Assembly: GCA_963681505.1 (NCBI GenBank)
Contig: OY811972.1
Coordinates: 2,268,163-2,332,162 of the forward strand
DNA from: Eunapius fragilis
Taxonomy: Eukaryota > Porifera > Demospongiae > Spongillida > Spongillidae
Reading direction: 5' to 3'
DNA: 64,000 bases
Position numbers and translations under genes: made by a program. The notes under the pieces are model-generated. The model was not told the origin of the DNA, did no database searches, and was given only the letters and a program-made list of their open reading frames with translations. Below, one piece after another: positions 24,650 through 35,677 of the stretch. Position 1 is the first letter of the stretch. Every line of letters begins with the position of its first letter.

Positions 24650-26540
24650 TCATGCCATGGTGTTTTTGATCTCTGTTTTGTGGACGTTATAGTTGCTCTG
24701 AGCCATGGACGGCCATCTACATGTACAGTTTTGGTTTTTTTTTTTTTTTACATCCTTTAGCTTGTCACACCTGTGTATGCCACATATGTAAACATGCTGA
24801 GGTGTTTGGTTGTGGACGAGTTGCCATCCATTGTTCTCAGGGCTCAAGGTACACAACTCGATAATGATTACGACTCAATAAATTACTGATGTAGAAATAG
24901 TAAATGAAGCTTGCATGTGGATGGTATGGTACTGGGCGTCCGCATTAGGTGTGTATATACCTCCGCATATTGGGTATGTACAACTTGCAGAGCAGCGCAA
25001 AACTGTCGTGCTGATTACCAGTCGTTCAGACCATGATATAAACATGCACATGCAGCGACGTGTCCGCGGAATCGTGGCTTTGCGTACACGCGATGAGACG
25101 AGGGCTGTGGGTAGGGCCATGGTTACAGCCAGTATGGGGTTAAGAAAGCAACAGCCTCATCGTATATTTGAAAGTCATGATGCATAAAATATACTCTTCT
25201 GCCTATGGTTTAATCTATGTACACATGTACTGTACAGTTTTAGATTAGTTCATGTACATGTAGAGCTATGCACAAGTGTGTATGGTTCCTACACATACAA
25301 ACGAATCTATAGCCTAATCTCAGGAGCAGCCAGCCCAACCTGTCCGCAATGTCCATCTGCCAATAAAAAAGCAGTGGTCTTAAAACGCAATTGATTTGTC
25401 AGTGTTCTCTGGATGAACGGTTGGCAAATAAAAAGCAGTTTCTAATGCCCCATATTTAACACGTAATGCTGCAGCTACAATGTATGGTTCTGTACACATT
25501 TGTCATACCAAATCACCATAATCACCAAGACCTGTATATGATGGTGTGAGCATAAAGAAGACCATCTCGTCACTCCACACACTGTTCCTTTTTCTTGTGT
25601 CATGCTTTTTGTCTTTGCACAGCAGAAAAAGGTAAGAGTTATCAAGGTATATGATGGGATTAGGACCTCCCTTCCCATATAATGTATATATATACCAGAT
25701 TTAGAAGACTGACAATGTTTGGAACCTTGGAGCGAGACTGATATTCCAGGCACATCCAAGCTTATTAATGTTTATTAATGTATACGTACTCTGGTATCTC
25801 TCAGCTTGAGGTTTTGCAAGGTCAGATGCTCAACCAAGGTGCATAATGTGTACTTGCATCCGTATGAACACCTGCGCGTATAAAGCGTGCACATGCAGGT
25901 GTTCACAGTTTACTTTCAGCTCTGCACTATTTCACTGGGCAAATTGAAAACATTTTTGTAATGTTTGGGTAACGTAAACCATGCACAATTAAATACCATA
26001 ATTTGGTACCTTTCCTGAAATAGAAATTACCGTAATAAGGGTATTTCCGTTACATCATTAGCCAGAATTAGCACTGTTAAGGAAATATGTATTTACGTAA
26101 GGAAAGGTGATCTTTTATATACCATGAAGGAATGATATAAGCTACTAATTATAAAGCTGGCATGCTACTAATTTTAATTGGCCACATAGTTTGAAAAAGA
26201 TACAATTCTAATCAACAGGAACAACACACAATAACTACAACGTTCACTTTAGAAGCATTGAAGAGGAGCGCCATACTTGAGGGAAGCTTATAGAGGAAGA
26301 AATCGAAATGAATTTCACAATACGAATATTTGATCCTTACCGTAAGCGTATACAGTTCTGAACAGCTCTTCCAGATATCTAACCTGAACTGTAACGAAAT
26401 GTCGTTTCAAACGCATGCAGTACCAAATACACGTACCTTCCTTCTTAAATCTGGCACAAAGACAACACAACCACTAGACCACAATCCACATTAGAGTCGA
26501 TATAAGAACACTAATTTGTCTTGACCTGTCTGATTTAAGC
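24650..26540. other. Non-coding stretch, no supported gene
   Basis: Short open frames on both strands (for example 24915-25187 plus) lack recognisable domains. Nothing further supported. Confidence 0.4.
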
Positions 26541-26545
26541 AACTC

Positions 26546-26660
26546 ACGCGCGCGCGCACGCACACATACACGCATGCACACGCACACACATGCACACACG
26601 CACACACATACACACGCACACACACACACACACATGCACACACATGCACACACACATGTC
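26546..26660. repeat. (CA)n / (CG)n microsatellite
   Basis: Imperfect CA repeats with interspersed CGCA and ATGCA units. Confidence 0.97.
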
Positions 26661-26936
26661 ACACCACTTACTTCGACGAACCCTGCACAAGTGGACTCCA
26701 CCGTAGCATTTAATACCACTCGGCTTCTTTATTTATTTTTGCCTCGTGAAAAACTTGCCAACTTTTGGCTGAGAAGAAGCGCATGGAAAAATTGAGCACC
26801 ATTACACAACCATAATGATCACTATATAACCTTCCGTGATCTCTCTGCCTGCGCCTACCTAGAACTTATCCAGATGCCTACCCTTTTTTGAAACGCGCGA
26901 AGACACGTAGCCGAACATAGATTGGATTGTTGATAA

Positions 26937-27184
26937 CAAGTGAAGAAAAACATTCTCTAACGAGAAAGTTGATGGGATATAGGAAATGGAGCAAAGGTGG
27001 TGTAAAAAGGAGGGGAACAAAGTTTTGAGAAAAGGAAAATGAGACAAAAGTCCTGTATTTAGCACATGTAAATGTAACAGAACCAAAAGAAGTGCTAAAT
27101 ATAGGATTATTTTCCTTTTCCCAAAACTTTGTTCCCCTCCTTTTTACACCAATTCCTATATCCCACCAACTTTCTCTTTACTTG
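26937..27184 (+). repeat. Palindromic-unit repeat, copy 3 (palindrome with a shortened right arm)
   Basis: Left arm CAAGTGAAGAAAAACATTC ... GTTGATGGGATATAGG; right arm CCTATATCCCACCAAC ... TTTACTTG. The inner parts (AACAAAGTTTTGAGAAAAGG) match between the arms and differ from other copies, but the right arm lacks several blocks. The body to the right (27185-27340) diverges quickly. Confidence 0.75.
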
Positions 27185-27340
27185 TTTTCTCTATTTTTTT
27201 AAATTATTCTATTTAATTTTATTGTCGATTATTACTGGCAAGTGCCCCCCCCCCCCCGCGCTTCAATTACTATGGTGCGGAATCCGTGCCAAAAATAGAA
27301 ATTATTATGAGGGGGAAATATGTCATGAAATACCTCGTTA

Positions 27341-27592
27341 ATCATGCCAAACTTACGTTGCGGAACTCGTGAGGGTGAGATTTTTCATGCGGTACCTCGC
27401 GGAACTCGTGAGGGTGAAATTTTACATGAGGTACCTCGCAGAACTCGTAAGGGTGAAAATTTTCATGAAAAATTTCACCCGAGGTACCTCATGAAAACTT
27501 TCACCTTCACGAGTTCCGCGAGGTACCTCATTAGGTACCTCGCGGAACTCGTGATGGTGACGAACTCACAATGGTGAAATTATTTCCTCGTA
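27341..27592. repeat. Tandem plus inverted minisatellite, about 39-bp unit
   Basis: Direct units built from CGGAACTCGTGAGGGTGA, a T-rich spacer with CATG, and GGTACCTCG are followed by the same unit in inverted orientation (TTCACCTTCACGAGTTCCGCG), so the array folds on itself around about 27470-27490. Confidence 0.85.
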
Positions 27593-28078
27593 AAATTACG
27601 TTTAATAGAGGTAGTACCTTTAATTAGAAATAAAAAAGAAATCTGGCGTTCAATGCTACCTTGCTAACGACAATGTATCAATCGCTTCGTTTCTTTTATT
27701 CTCAAGCTCCTCATAGTAGCCACAAATACTGTGCAAAGTGACTAATCGAAGCCCACGACTGCGTGCTGTTTGCGAGCCATATACTACAGCCAAGTCACTA
27801 AAGTTTTGATACATGCATGCATGCACTGTGCATTGGCTTGAAAACTGTACTATCACCCTAGCCGCCCATATTCAATTAAGCAACGTAAGTTGTAACTCTA
27901 AACCATAGTATTCATGTGTGCTTGCACTAATGGAGTGCAAACAAATACCGTGGCCTTCACTGTTCAGCAACGGCCCGAAGTAAGTGCATGCAATAGAAGA
28001 GAAAAACGTTGCGTAAGTAGTGCTCTAAAGATGAATTAACTTGACTGTTATCCACATAAAACACACGCACGCATACAC

Positions 28079-28079
<1 letters not shown>

Positions 28080-28112
<33 letters not shown>
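28080..28112. repeat. (CT)n microsatellite
   Basis: About 15 CT units. Confidence 0.97.
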
Positions 28113-28115
<3 letters not shown>

Positions 28116-28619
28116 AGTCACACGTAATGGGTTGAGACAAGTCACTAAATTTCTCTGACAACATTTGAGGAGCTGAGATAGACAATGCATAGTGTGTTCC
28201 AGATAGACACTATGGTTGTGCTGTACAATTCAATACAGTCCATGGATTTTCACAGGGACGGGTTTGAAGTTCGAACACCCCCCGAGGTCACCTTTACCAT
28301 TGAATTTGCTCCTTTCAAATCGTTAATTCAAATCAATCTGGATTTTACATAGACCGGCGTAGCTATATACGCTCGTGTGAATGTAGAATCTGGGGTTGCT
28401 AATTCTATCATTCTACGGATTAATTTCTGTTCATTATTATGCCGGGAGGAATGCATGGAATGCAATATAGAGATCTTTCATGGTCACATGACGCGTGGGC
28501 TTTAATTGCGTTAATTGCTTTATTGTCCGCCATATTGGTGCTCGGTTTAATATGGTAATGTACACTGTATGGGGTTTTGGTACTTTTGATACGTATAACT
28601 CGCACTCCGAGGGCACAAG

Positions 28620-29430
28620 TAAAAATTATATATATACAAATACAGGATTTGACCCCGATTATGAATGTCATTTAAAAAACGCGACCCGCTGCTAACAAGA
28701 CTCCTGACGAGCGGGTGGCTTACCTTGTTGTCGTCGTCGTATAAGAAGGCAACAACAAGCAGTTTCGTGTTTGTTTGATGTCACAAAACCACATGGTTGT
28801 AGAGAAAAACAAAACTATTTTCTAAACTCGTACCCAGTCCCACGTATTTCTCGTTGTTCTAGTTCTTGTTCTTGACCACGCATAACTCGGGATAGAAACA
28901 CTTTTAAGAAATGAAAATCACTCCAATGGCTTCAGAATTCGTTGGAATTCTCGCTTCTGTGGTCAAAACGTCTCGAAGCTACATGACATATATCGGTGGT
29001 TGCGTTAGCAAATCCCGTATAGCGAAAAGAGTTAAGGTCACTCAAAGGTATGTCGTACGTTTACAACCTCCCTCTCATATCAAGATGGATTACTTAACAT
29101 GCTACGGCTCATAATCGGGTATGAATAAAAATCAATGAAACAAGTAAATAAAAAACATTCTCTATGAGAAAGTTGGTGGCATATAGGATTTGAAGGCAAT
29201 GGTGGTGTAAAAAGGAAGGAAACAAGGGTCTAATAATAAGGGACAATGGAATAGTCCTATACTTAGCACATTTCTATATGTAGGATATAGTATGTTGTTC
29301 GTGTGCTAAAAATAAAACTATTCCATTTCCCTTATTATTAGACCCTTGTTTCCTTCCTTTTTACACCACCATTGCCTTCAAATCCTATATGCCACCAAAT
29401 TTCTCATAAAGAATGTTTTTTATTTACTTG
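28620..29430 (-). repeat. Palindromic-unit repeat, copy 4 (palindrome 29141-29430)
   Basis: Same subfamily as copy 1 but in the opposite orientation: ACAGGATTTGACCCCGATTATG at the left end, shared body blocks (ACGCGACCCGC, ACCACATGGTTGTAGAGA, CACGCATAACTCGGGATAG, AATGGCTTCAGAATTCGTTGG) and a 290-bp palindrome whose loop matches that of copy 1. The terminal small hairpin seen in other copies is not preserved. Confidence 0.85.
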
Positions 29431-30009
29431 TATTATTAAACGACACTCTGAAGTAATGTTACGTACCAAAACCAAATAGTCTGGGGACTCGACTGATCGG
29501 TTAGAGACTATCAGTCTGGTAACCTGCGCGAAACGACGTACTGCAGAATTCCTGCAGCAGCATGAATCTTGTTATAGCCCGACCTCTTAGCATGAATATG
29601 TTATAGTCCGACCAGCCCAGACATCACTGTTGATTTAGCTAACCACGTGTATGCAAAATGGAGGGTGGTTTCAGAGCTGCTGCACAAAATGCTGCTTTAA
29701 GGCTTGGGTATAGCGGTCTTAAAGATCTCCAGATGGATGTTGTAATTGGAATAGCATCCGGCCGGGATGTATTCGCTGTTCTTCCTACTGGATACGGAAA
29801 GTTAGTGTTATGGATGTCTTCCAGTCATGTTTGACTTACTATAGCCTCAAAAACATTTTATAGTTATTGCGGTTTCCCCTCTTACTGCAATAATACATGA
29901 CCAACTAGTAAGCGAACATCATTGGCTGAGGCCCTGGGCCTCTGGTATGTACAACTAGTACACTATGCTTTTTTATTATGTAGTACAAGCTAGTGCTTTA
30001 CCTCACGAG

Positions 30010-30797
30010 CAGGGCTGCCGCGATATGGTCTTCTGCCGATATCGTCCATATCGCGATATATCGCGATATGAGTAAAATATCGCGATATGTATCGCGATAT
30101 ATATTTATGGTTATTAAAGTGATGAAATTAATGATCATTGGTGATATTAAAGTATTCATTGCTATTAATTTCAAATAATCTTTGTTGAGGCTACGCGTTA
30201 TGGCGGGATCAAAAGAAGCGACTGATAGACCGTCCTACCATGCTGTAGGGAAAGAGGATATTGTGGCCGTTGACCGCAAAACGTTTAGGAGTGACGTGTG
30301 GGAACATTTTGGGTGGTATAGGAAAGCTCCTGGGTTGTATCAGCCTGGTTGTATGCAACATGAAGTCCACTTCCCTCATGTTGCCAAACCGGCAAGGAAG
30401 TACCTATCAATTCCAGTCTCCACTGCACCTGCAGAAAGGGTTTTCTCCACAGCCAAAAATATACTCCAGAAAAAACAATGGAGGATTCTGCCAGAACGAC
30501 TGGGGAAATGCATATTCCTGAGGCATAATGCTAAATTGTTTTAATTAAATGGCTTGTATGCACCGCATGCACGCGTACATTTATCGCCGTTTCAAATACA
30601 CATGCTGATATTTCGTTATTACTCTAATTTCTGCCAATCACCGTGCTTTTCCGTCTATTTCCGCGCAAGTTTTTATCATGAAAACCCCCAAAAGATATCG
30701 CGAAACGCCAAAAAAAAATATCGCGATATATCGCATATCGCGATATATAAAAAATATTGCGATATATCGTATATCGCGATATATCGCGGCAGCCCTG
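30010..30797 (+). mobile_element. Small hAT element with exact 8-bp target duplication
   Basis: Ends CAGGGCTGCCGCGATAT and its complement; the subterminal regions are packed with ATATCGCGATAT repeats (30030-30100 and 30695-30790). CTCACGAG flanks both sides exactly (30002-30009 and 30798-30805), the 8-bp duplication typical of hAT. It is inserted within the RecQ-type helicase fragment and has a short uninterrupted gene inside. Recent insertion. Confidence 0.95.
30182..30544 (+). CDS. hAT-derived short protein: N-terminal piece joined to the dimerisation domain
   Basis: One open frame (120 codons from the first in-frame start, ATG at 30200 possible). The N-terminal part FRSDVWEHFGWYRK looks like the start of a BED-type finger region. 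The C-terminal part reads ARKYLSIPVSTAPAERVFST ... KKQWRILPERLGKCIFLRHN, the hAT C-terminal dimerisation domain. The whole catalytic core between them is missing, so it cannot transpose by itself. The frame is intact, and a short product that pairs with a full-length transposase is conceivable but is inference. Confidence 0.7.
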   Translation: MLRLRVMAGSKEATDRPSYHAVGKEDIVAVDRKTFRSDVWEHFGWYRKAPGLYQPGCMQHEVHFPHVAKPARKYLSIPVSTAPAERVFSTAKNILQKKQWRILPERLGKCIFLRHNAKLF

Positions 30798-31261
30798 CTC
30801 ACGAGGGCTTTTTGTTGCTGCTGTCACTAGCGGCACTCTGAATCTGTTAAGGAGGGTGTGGAAAGAGGAGACTATAGCCTGGTCTACTTCACTCCTGTAT
30901 TACTATTAGACAATCACAAGTGGAGAGGTTTAGTACTAAGAAAACACTACACAGAGAGAGTTAAAGCTTTCGTTGTTGACGAAGCTCATTGTGTGAAGAA
31001 GTGGTAAGAACAGTTTTTATTATCATGATATTAAATCGCGCGTTTTGTGCAGCAGCTCTGTAATCACCCTACATTTTACATACACATGGTTAGCTAAGTC
31101 AACAGGGATGTCTGGGCTGGTCGGACTATAACATATTCATGCTAAAAGGTTGGGCTATAACAAGTTCATGCTGCAGCAGGAATTCTGCAGTAGGGAACAA
31201 ATTCGTTGCGCCAGACTGATAGTCTCTAACTGATCAGTCGGGTCACCAGACTAACTTTGAA

Positions 31262-31720
31262 CACGGTGCAAGCTATATGTATTCATTGACTTTGCTAAAG
31301 TCTTTGATTCAATTTCCCATCGAAAACTGCTGTTCAAGGTAGAGTGCTATCGTTTTAGTCCTTCATTGGTGAGTCATTGGTGAGATGACTATCTTCTTTT
31401 CTAACTGCTCGTTTTCAGCAAGTCTATATTGGTCAGTCATTGTCGTCGTCTCTACCCATTACTAGTGGTATTCCACAAGGTACAGTGCTTGGTCCTCTAT
31501 TGTTCCTCATATATATCAATGACCTTTCTGATTGATTGGTACCACCAGTTCAAGCTAAAATATTTTCAGATGATACTAAAGTCTGGTTCAATTTCATCTT
31601 TGTCCCTATCTTTTTCGAATTTTTGTATGTGGTCTCAAAGCTGGCAGCTTAGTATTGCTTTTCAGAAATGTAGTCTAGCATCTTTTGGACATAACTCTGC
31701 AAAAATTTTTTTACTCCTAT
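31262..31720 (+). pseudogene. LINE fragment, CR1/jockey-like reverse transcriptase
   Basis: Reads KLYVFIDFAKVFDSISHRKL (RT motif with the first catalytic Asp), then [15 protein letters not shown] with YINDLSD, then AKIFSDDTKVWF (degraded YADD box) in more than one frame. These motifs, in this order, are those of non-LTR reverse transcriptases of the CR1/jockey kind. 5' truncated and broken; it directly abuts another LINE fragment of a different family. Confidence 0.75.
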
Positions 31721-31734
31721 ACATACCAATCTCC

Positions 31735-33345
31735 AGTAAGGCTGATTATGCCTGGCATTGGTGAAATCCTTTCCATGGAAGGTAACTCACTGGGAGATCC
31801 ATTAGCCATGGCAATGTATACCATAGCTGTAACTCCTATAATCCACCACTTGCGATCTAGTTCAACAGGTCTGGTATGCAGATGATGCTGCAGGAGCTGG
31901 CTCATGTGACAACCTCAAAATGTGGTGGGATGAACTCAACAGGGTTGGCCCATTATATGGGTAGTATCCTAATGTATCCGCCGCCTCATTGTTAAACCAC
32001 ATCATGAACATGCTGCTAATGAAATCTTTGCTGGCTCGGGAATAGCAGTATCCACGAAAGGCAACCGACATCTTGGTGCTGCACTAGGATCCAGAACTTT
32101 TGTTGAAGAGTTTGTAAGCAAAAAAGTTGCAACATGGGTCACAGCTTGCCGAAATTGCTCACTCAACCTCAGGCTGCTTATGCAGCGTATATTCATGGAC
32201 TCTCGAGTCATTGGTTGTTTCTCTTGCGCGACTTCTTACAGCCTTTGGAGGACTCAATTCACCAGGTTCTCATCCCTGCTATAACAGGCCGCCCTCCATG
32301 CTCAAAACTAGAGAGAGAGAGAGAGTTGCTTGCCTTGCCAGTTAGACTTGGTGGCATGGGGGTTTTAAATCCTCCAACATGCTCTTCTCTATGTTTTAAC
32401 TCATCCAAACAACTAACATCTCCGCTGGTCGCACTAATCATTTTACAAGAGGACAAACGTCCCTCTGTTAGTGCCACATTAGCTGAAACAAGAAAATCTA
32501 TTCACTCAGAAAATAGAAAACTACAAAATGCTCTTGCTGTTTGCATATATGACAACCTATCTGCTAAGCAGCAACGATAGGTTGATCTTAATAGGGGAAA
32601 AGGTTCATGCTCGTGGTTATCTGTACTTCCTTTGGACGAGTTTGGTTTCTCTCTGCACAAGGGTGAATTTCGAGATGCACTTTGTTTGAGGTATGGCTGG
32701 AGACTCTCAAATGTGTCATCATCTTGTACCTGTCGTATGTCATTCTCTGTTGACCATGCAATGACGTGCAACTTGGGGGTGGCTTTCCAACAATTCACCA
32801 TGAGATACGAGATCTCACTGCTTCCTTGTTATCAGAAGTATGCCATAATGTTGCCATTGAACCTCACTTACAACCACTGAATGGTGATGGCTTTCACCAC
32901 AAATCTGCCAACACTAATGAGAATTCACGTCTCGATAAACGTGCCAGGGGTTTTTGGAATCGTGGCCGAGATGCTTACTTTGATATAAGGGTTTTCCACC
33001 CTAATGCTCCAAGCTACCGTTCCATTGACTTACCAGCAATGTACCACAGACATGAATCGGAAAAAAAGCGACAATATAGTCAACGGGTGAAAGAGGTTGA
33101 GCATGGGGTCTTTATACCACTGGTTTTTAGTACAATAGGAGGAATGGCTAGTGAGTGTTCAACATTTTACGGGCGTTTGGCAGACATGATTTTTATCAGG
33201 CAGGACAAAACCTATTCTTTTGTAGTTAGCTGGCTATGCACTCGACTCTCTTATGCTTCCCTTCGTGCTGCTATTCTGTACATTCATGGAAGCAGGTCAT
33301 CATGCACAGCGCCACCCTATTTACGAACATGACCTTACCCTTGCC
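31735..33345 (+). pseudogene. Retroelement 3' half: reverse transcriptase, zinc knuckle, restriction-like endonuclease (LINE-type)
   Basis: In order: IMPGIGEILSMEGNSLGDPL (RT motif), [12 protein letters not shown] (catalytic YADD), [79 protein letters not shown] (Cys/His knuckle) and a PD-(D/E)XK-like end (EPHLQPL, SRLDKRARGFW, AYFDIRVFHPNAP, EVEHGVFIPLVFS). The last part runs as one open frame of 188 codons (32766-33332). Similar proteins are common in cnidarian and sponge genomes. It is 5' truncated with several frame changes. Assignment to non-LTR elements with a restriction-like endonuclease rests on the motifs. Confidence 0.8.
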
Positions 33346-33349
33346 ACTG

Positions 33350-35480
33350 TTGAGGGTAAGATACCATCCTCAGTCTAAAAATCTATCAGTAACACTTATG
33401 CATTGTTTTGGGCTAGCTTTATGGAATATAGCAGGCACAATAGAATTCGAGACCAGCGCAATCAATCTATCGCAATCCTCTCCGGCAGTCAAAAATTACG
33501 TTTCAATTTTTAGGGGGAAATTTTATACTGTAGTTACGTGATTTCTTTGTCAAAGTACCTAGCTTTTGCACCACTGCTGCCTTGTTGTGATTGTTGGATA
33601 ACACTACGCCCACCAGCCTCGCCAGGCGTACGCCCACAGCTGTACGTGTAAACGCGTTAAAAAAAGCTATAGGATCAAGAATCCCTACCTCGAAACACTT
33701 CTTGTAATACCAGTACTTTGAAGCCTACTGGCATGGAAGGTTTCTTAACGTCCTCGAAGGTCCAGAGCTTGCCGAGTTTTCAGCAACACTCACAATTAAG
33801 CCTGAAGGTCCTGGCTCCTCCTCAATAGGGATGAAAGGGTCCTGGATCCGATCCTCAATGGTTCTGTCTTAGCAGTTGGGTAGCTGGGTACATGCTTCCC
33901 CTTCCTCCTCCCCAATCAATATCCACATTTTTCAACCACATGCTTCAGCCATCTAAGCAGCTCATCCTGCTCTATTCCCCCCCCCCCTCCACACACACAC
34001 ACATACACACACATACATACACACCAGATAGAACTGTTTGATTAGCAGATTGGAACTGTACATGTGATGGTAAGATCAAGACCCCTACCTGGTTCCTACA
34101 TGACTTGCAGTTGGTTGCACCAAGTAACCCCATCCCCATGAGAGCATGGGTCCAGGACATTTGATGGAAGGTATGGGTAGCTATGGTTGTTACCATAGGA
34201 TGTCCTATCCACCAATTGGTTGGAGGTATGGAATTCACGGCATAGGTGAACTAACATATTTAGGACAACATTTAGAAGACAGATGTTGTATCAATTCACG
34301 GTACACTGGTGGGGAATGGAAAATAAAAAAGAGACTCTGATGGTGAAACATTAAAGGCATGTGATTGGTTTCAGATCATAAATAATGATTGAGCCTTTGG
34401 ACTTCTCCTGTGGCATAATCATCCTCACTATACTCCTCACTTTAAAACATCCGATATACGGTGTTACAACTGTCCTCACATATAAACACAGTAGTGTAGG
34501 AAGCACACGGGAGTCATGGAGACAATTACCCCCATACTTTTGTATGAGGGAGGGTATTGACCCCAGTGACCTTAATTCATGTAATAGGGAGGGTATGTGG
34601 GGGGGGGGGGGGGGGGGGGGGGGAACTACTACCAAAATTGGTATCTCTGGTGCTACATACCATCTTCATTTAGTTAGTTCTTTCACCCCCCCCCCCCCCC
34701 CCCCCCCCACCTATATATATATATATGCCTCTAAATACCTTCCTACACATCTGAATCAGATTCATTCTATCAGATTCATTCATTGCGGAATTTTTTTTTC
34801 AGCACCTGTGTTCTCAAAGATTTGCTGCTTTGTAACTGCACAAACACAATGTGGCTTGGCTGCTGGTCTCAGTAATCATTGGCCCCTTGCCCTCTATCTG
34901 TCCATTGTTTAATCTAAATGGCTATATGCAAATGCATGTCTGGGTGGTCTTGTAAGGTATTCAACTGTGGTGGGTGCATCCTTGATACATTCCTGGGAAC
35001 TAACTTATCAACCAATAAACACATTCATAGGTATAGCAGTTGGTAGTGACAGGTGAACCCATCATTACAGTACTTACCAGTAAAAGCATGAGTCCAGTGT
35101 AATGTCTTACAATTTTGCGTCCATTATAAAGTAATAGTTTAAAGTGACTGGGCCTTCACCATAGATTCCTTCCCTAACTAGAACTCCTGTTTTGTCAATT
35201 CCAGGACCTGCTACTAGGTTGTAGTTACCTCATTGGACATTCAGTACTCCCTCCACTCTACACCTCCACCACCTCCATCACGTATTAATGTGTATGTCAA
35301 AAATTTAATATCACGACACTACAAACTCAAACATACACATGTGTCATGCAATTATGACTATTGTAAATCATCGTATCTTGCAGCATTTATAAACTACGCA
35401 TGCACAAAGCAGTTCAAATAGTAGCAAACTATTGAATAGGCATGCACACACACATGTCTCTACACTTATCTTGTACCACT
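33350..35480. other. Downstream flank of the receptor gene: repeats, no gene
   Basis: Holds C and CA runs (33978-34025), a 25-base G run (34599-34623), a 23-base C run (34686-34708) and a dispersed repeat (34915-35065, matching 12430-12620). The open frame at 34385-34912 runs through both homopolymers and has no domain. Confidence 0.6.
34599..34708. repeat. Paired poly-G (25) and poly-C (23) runs
   Basis: G run 34599-34623 and C run 34686-34708, about 60 bases apart. The two are complementary and could pair, or form G-quadruplex/i-motif structures. Confidence 0.95.
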
Positions 35481-35487
35481 AACTGCC

Positions 35488-35677
35488 TTACATTCCTTGT
35501 GTTTGTTCATATATATTTGCATCGTCAAGAGTGGCCATGTCAACATGCTCATAAACAGTTTTTCCTGTATCCTCCAGTTGCACCTTCACATGGTCTGCAC
35601 GTGACTCATACCGCACAGAGGGAACTTGGCTTTGGTCAATGTTGGGTCCTTTGGCAGCCATCATCCTCCTCATGATC
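35488..35677 (-). CDS. Receptor exon 21: cytoplasmic tail with TVYEHV motif
   Basis: The tail starts [12 protein letters not shown] right after the membrane helix (positive residues inside) and runs 63 residues to a TAA. It contains RYES, TVYEHV (TxYxxV, residues 1464-1469) and IYEQT near the end. TxYxxV is the immunoreceptor tyrosine-based switch motif, known to bind SH2 proteins such as SHP-2 or SAP-type adaptors in vertebrates. The stop overlaps a donor-like GTAAGG (AT, then GTAAGGC), so a longer tail in a further exon is possible. Confidence 0.8.

Larger units (their letters stand above)
29658..31005 (+). pseudogene. RecQ-type (SF2) DNA helicase fragment, broken
   Basis: ATG at 29658 starts MEGGFRAAAQNAALRLGY, then LKDLQMDVVIGIASGRDVF and the Walker A motif LPTGYGK. 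After a one-base shift near 29800 the next motif follows (CYGCLPVMFDLL, a stop, then VIAVSPLTAIIHDQLVS). After the hAT insertion it resumes at about 30840 with DYSLVYFTPVLL and motif II as FVVDEAHCVKKW. It then ends at a GTAAGA splice donor (about 31004) just before the right inverted repeat, so motifs III-VI are absent. The missing C-terminal half shows this is a remnant, not a working helicase. Confidence 0.8.
29477..31253. mobile_element. Element with about 215-bp inverted ends carrying a RecQ-type helicase fragment
   Basis: Left end TAGTCTGGGGACTCGACTG (29477) and right end ...CAGTCGGGTCACCAGACTA (31253) are inverted copies. The repeat goes on inward for about 215 bp, including TTAGAGACTATCAGTCTGG, ACTGCAGAATTCCTGC, GGTCGGACTATAACATATTC-type and AGAGCTGCTGCACAAAA blocks. 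The last block is already inside the helicase coding start, so the right side holds an inverted copy of the gene's 5' end. No transposase was seen and no clear target duplication. A small hAT element (30010-30797) is inserted in it. Confidence 0.65.

Noticed and set aside
34385-34912. 175-codon open frame with poly-Gly and poly-Pro
   Set aside because: It runs through a 25-base G run and a 23-base C run, has no domain, and lies in a repeat-rich downstream flank.
35488-35677. ITAM in the receptor tail
   Set aside because: The two tyrosines do not fit YxxL/I-x6-8-YxxL/I (YEHV and YEQT, 13 residues between the Tyr); only the TxYxxV motif is supported.
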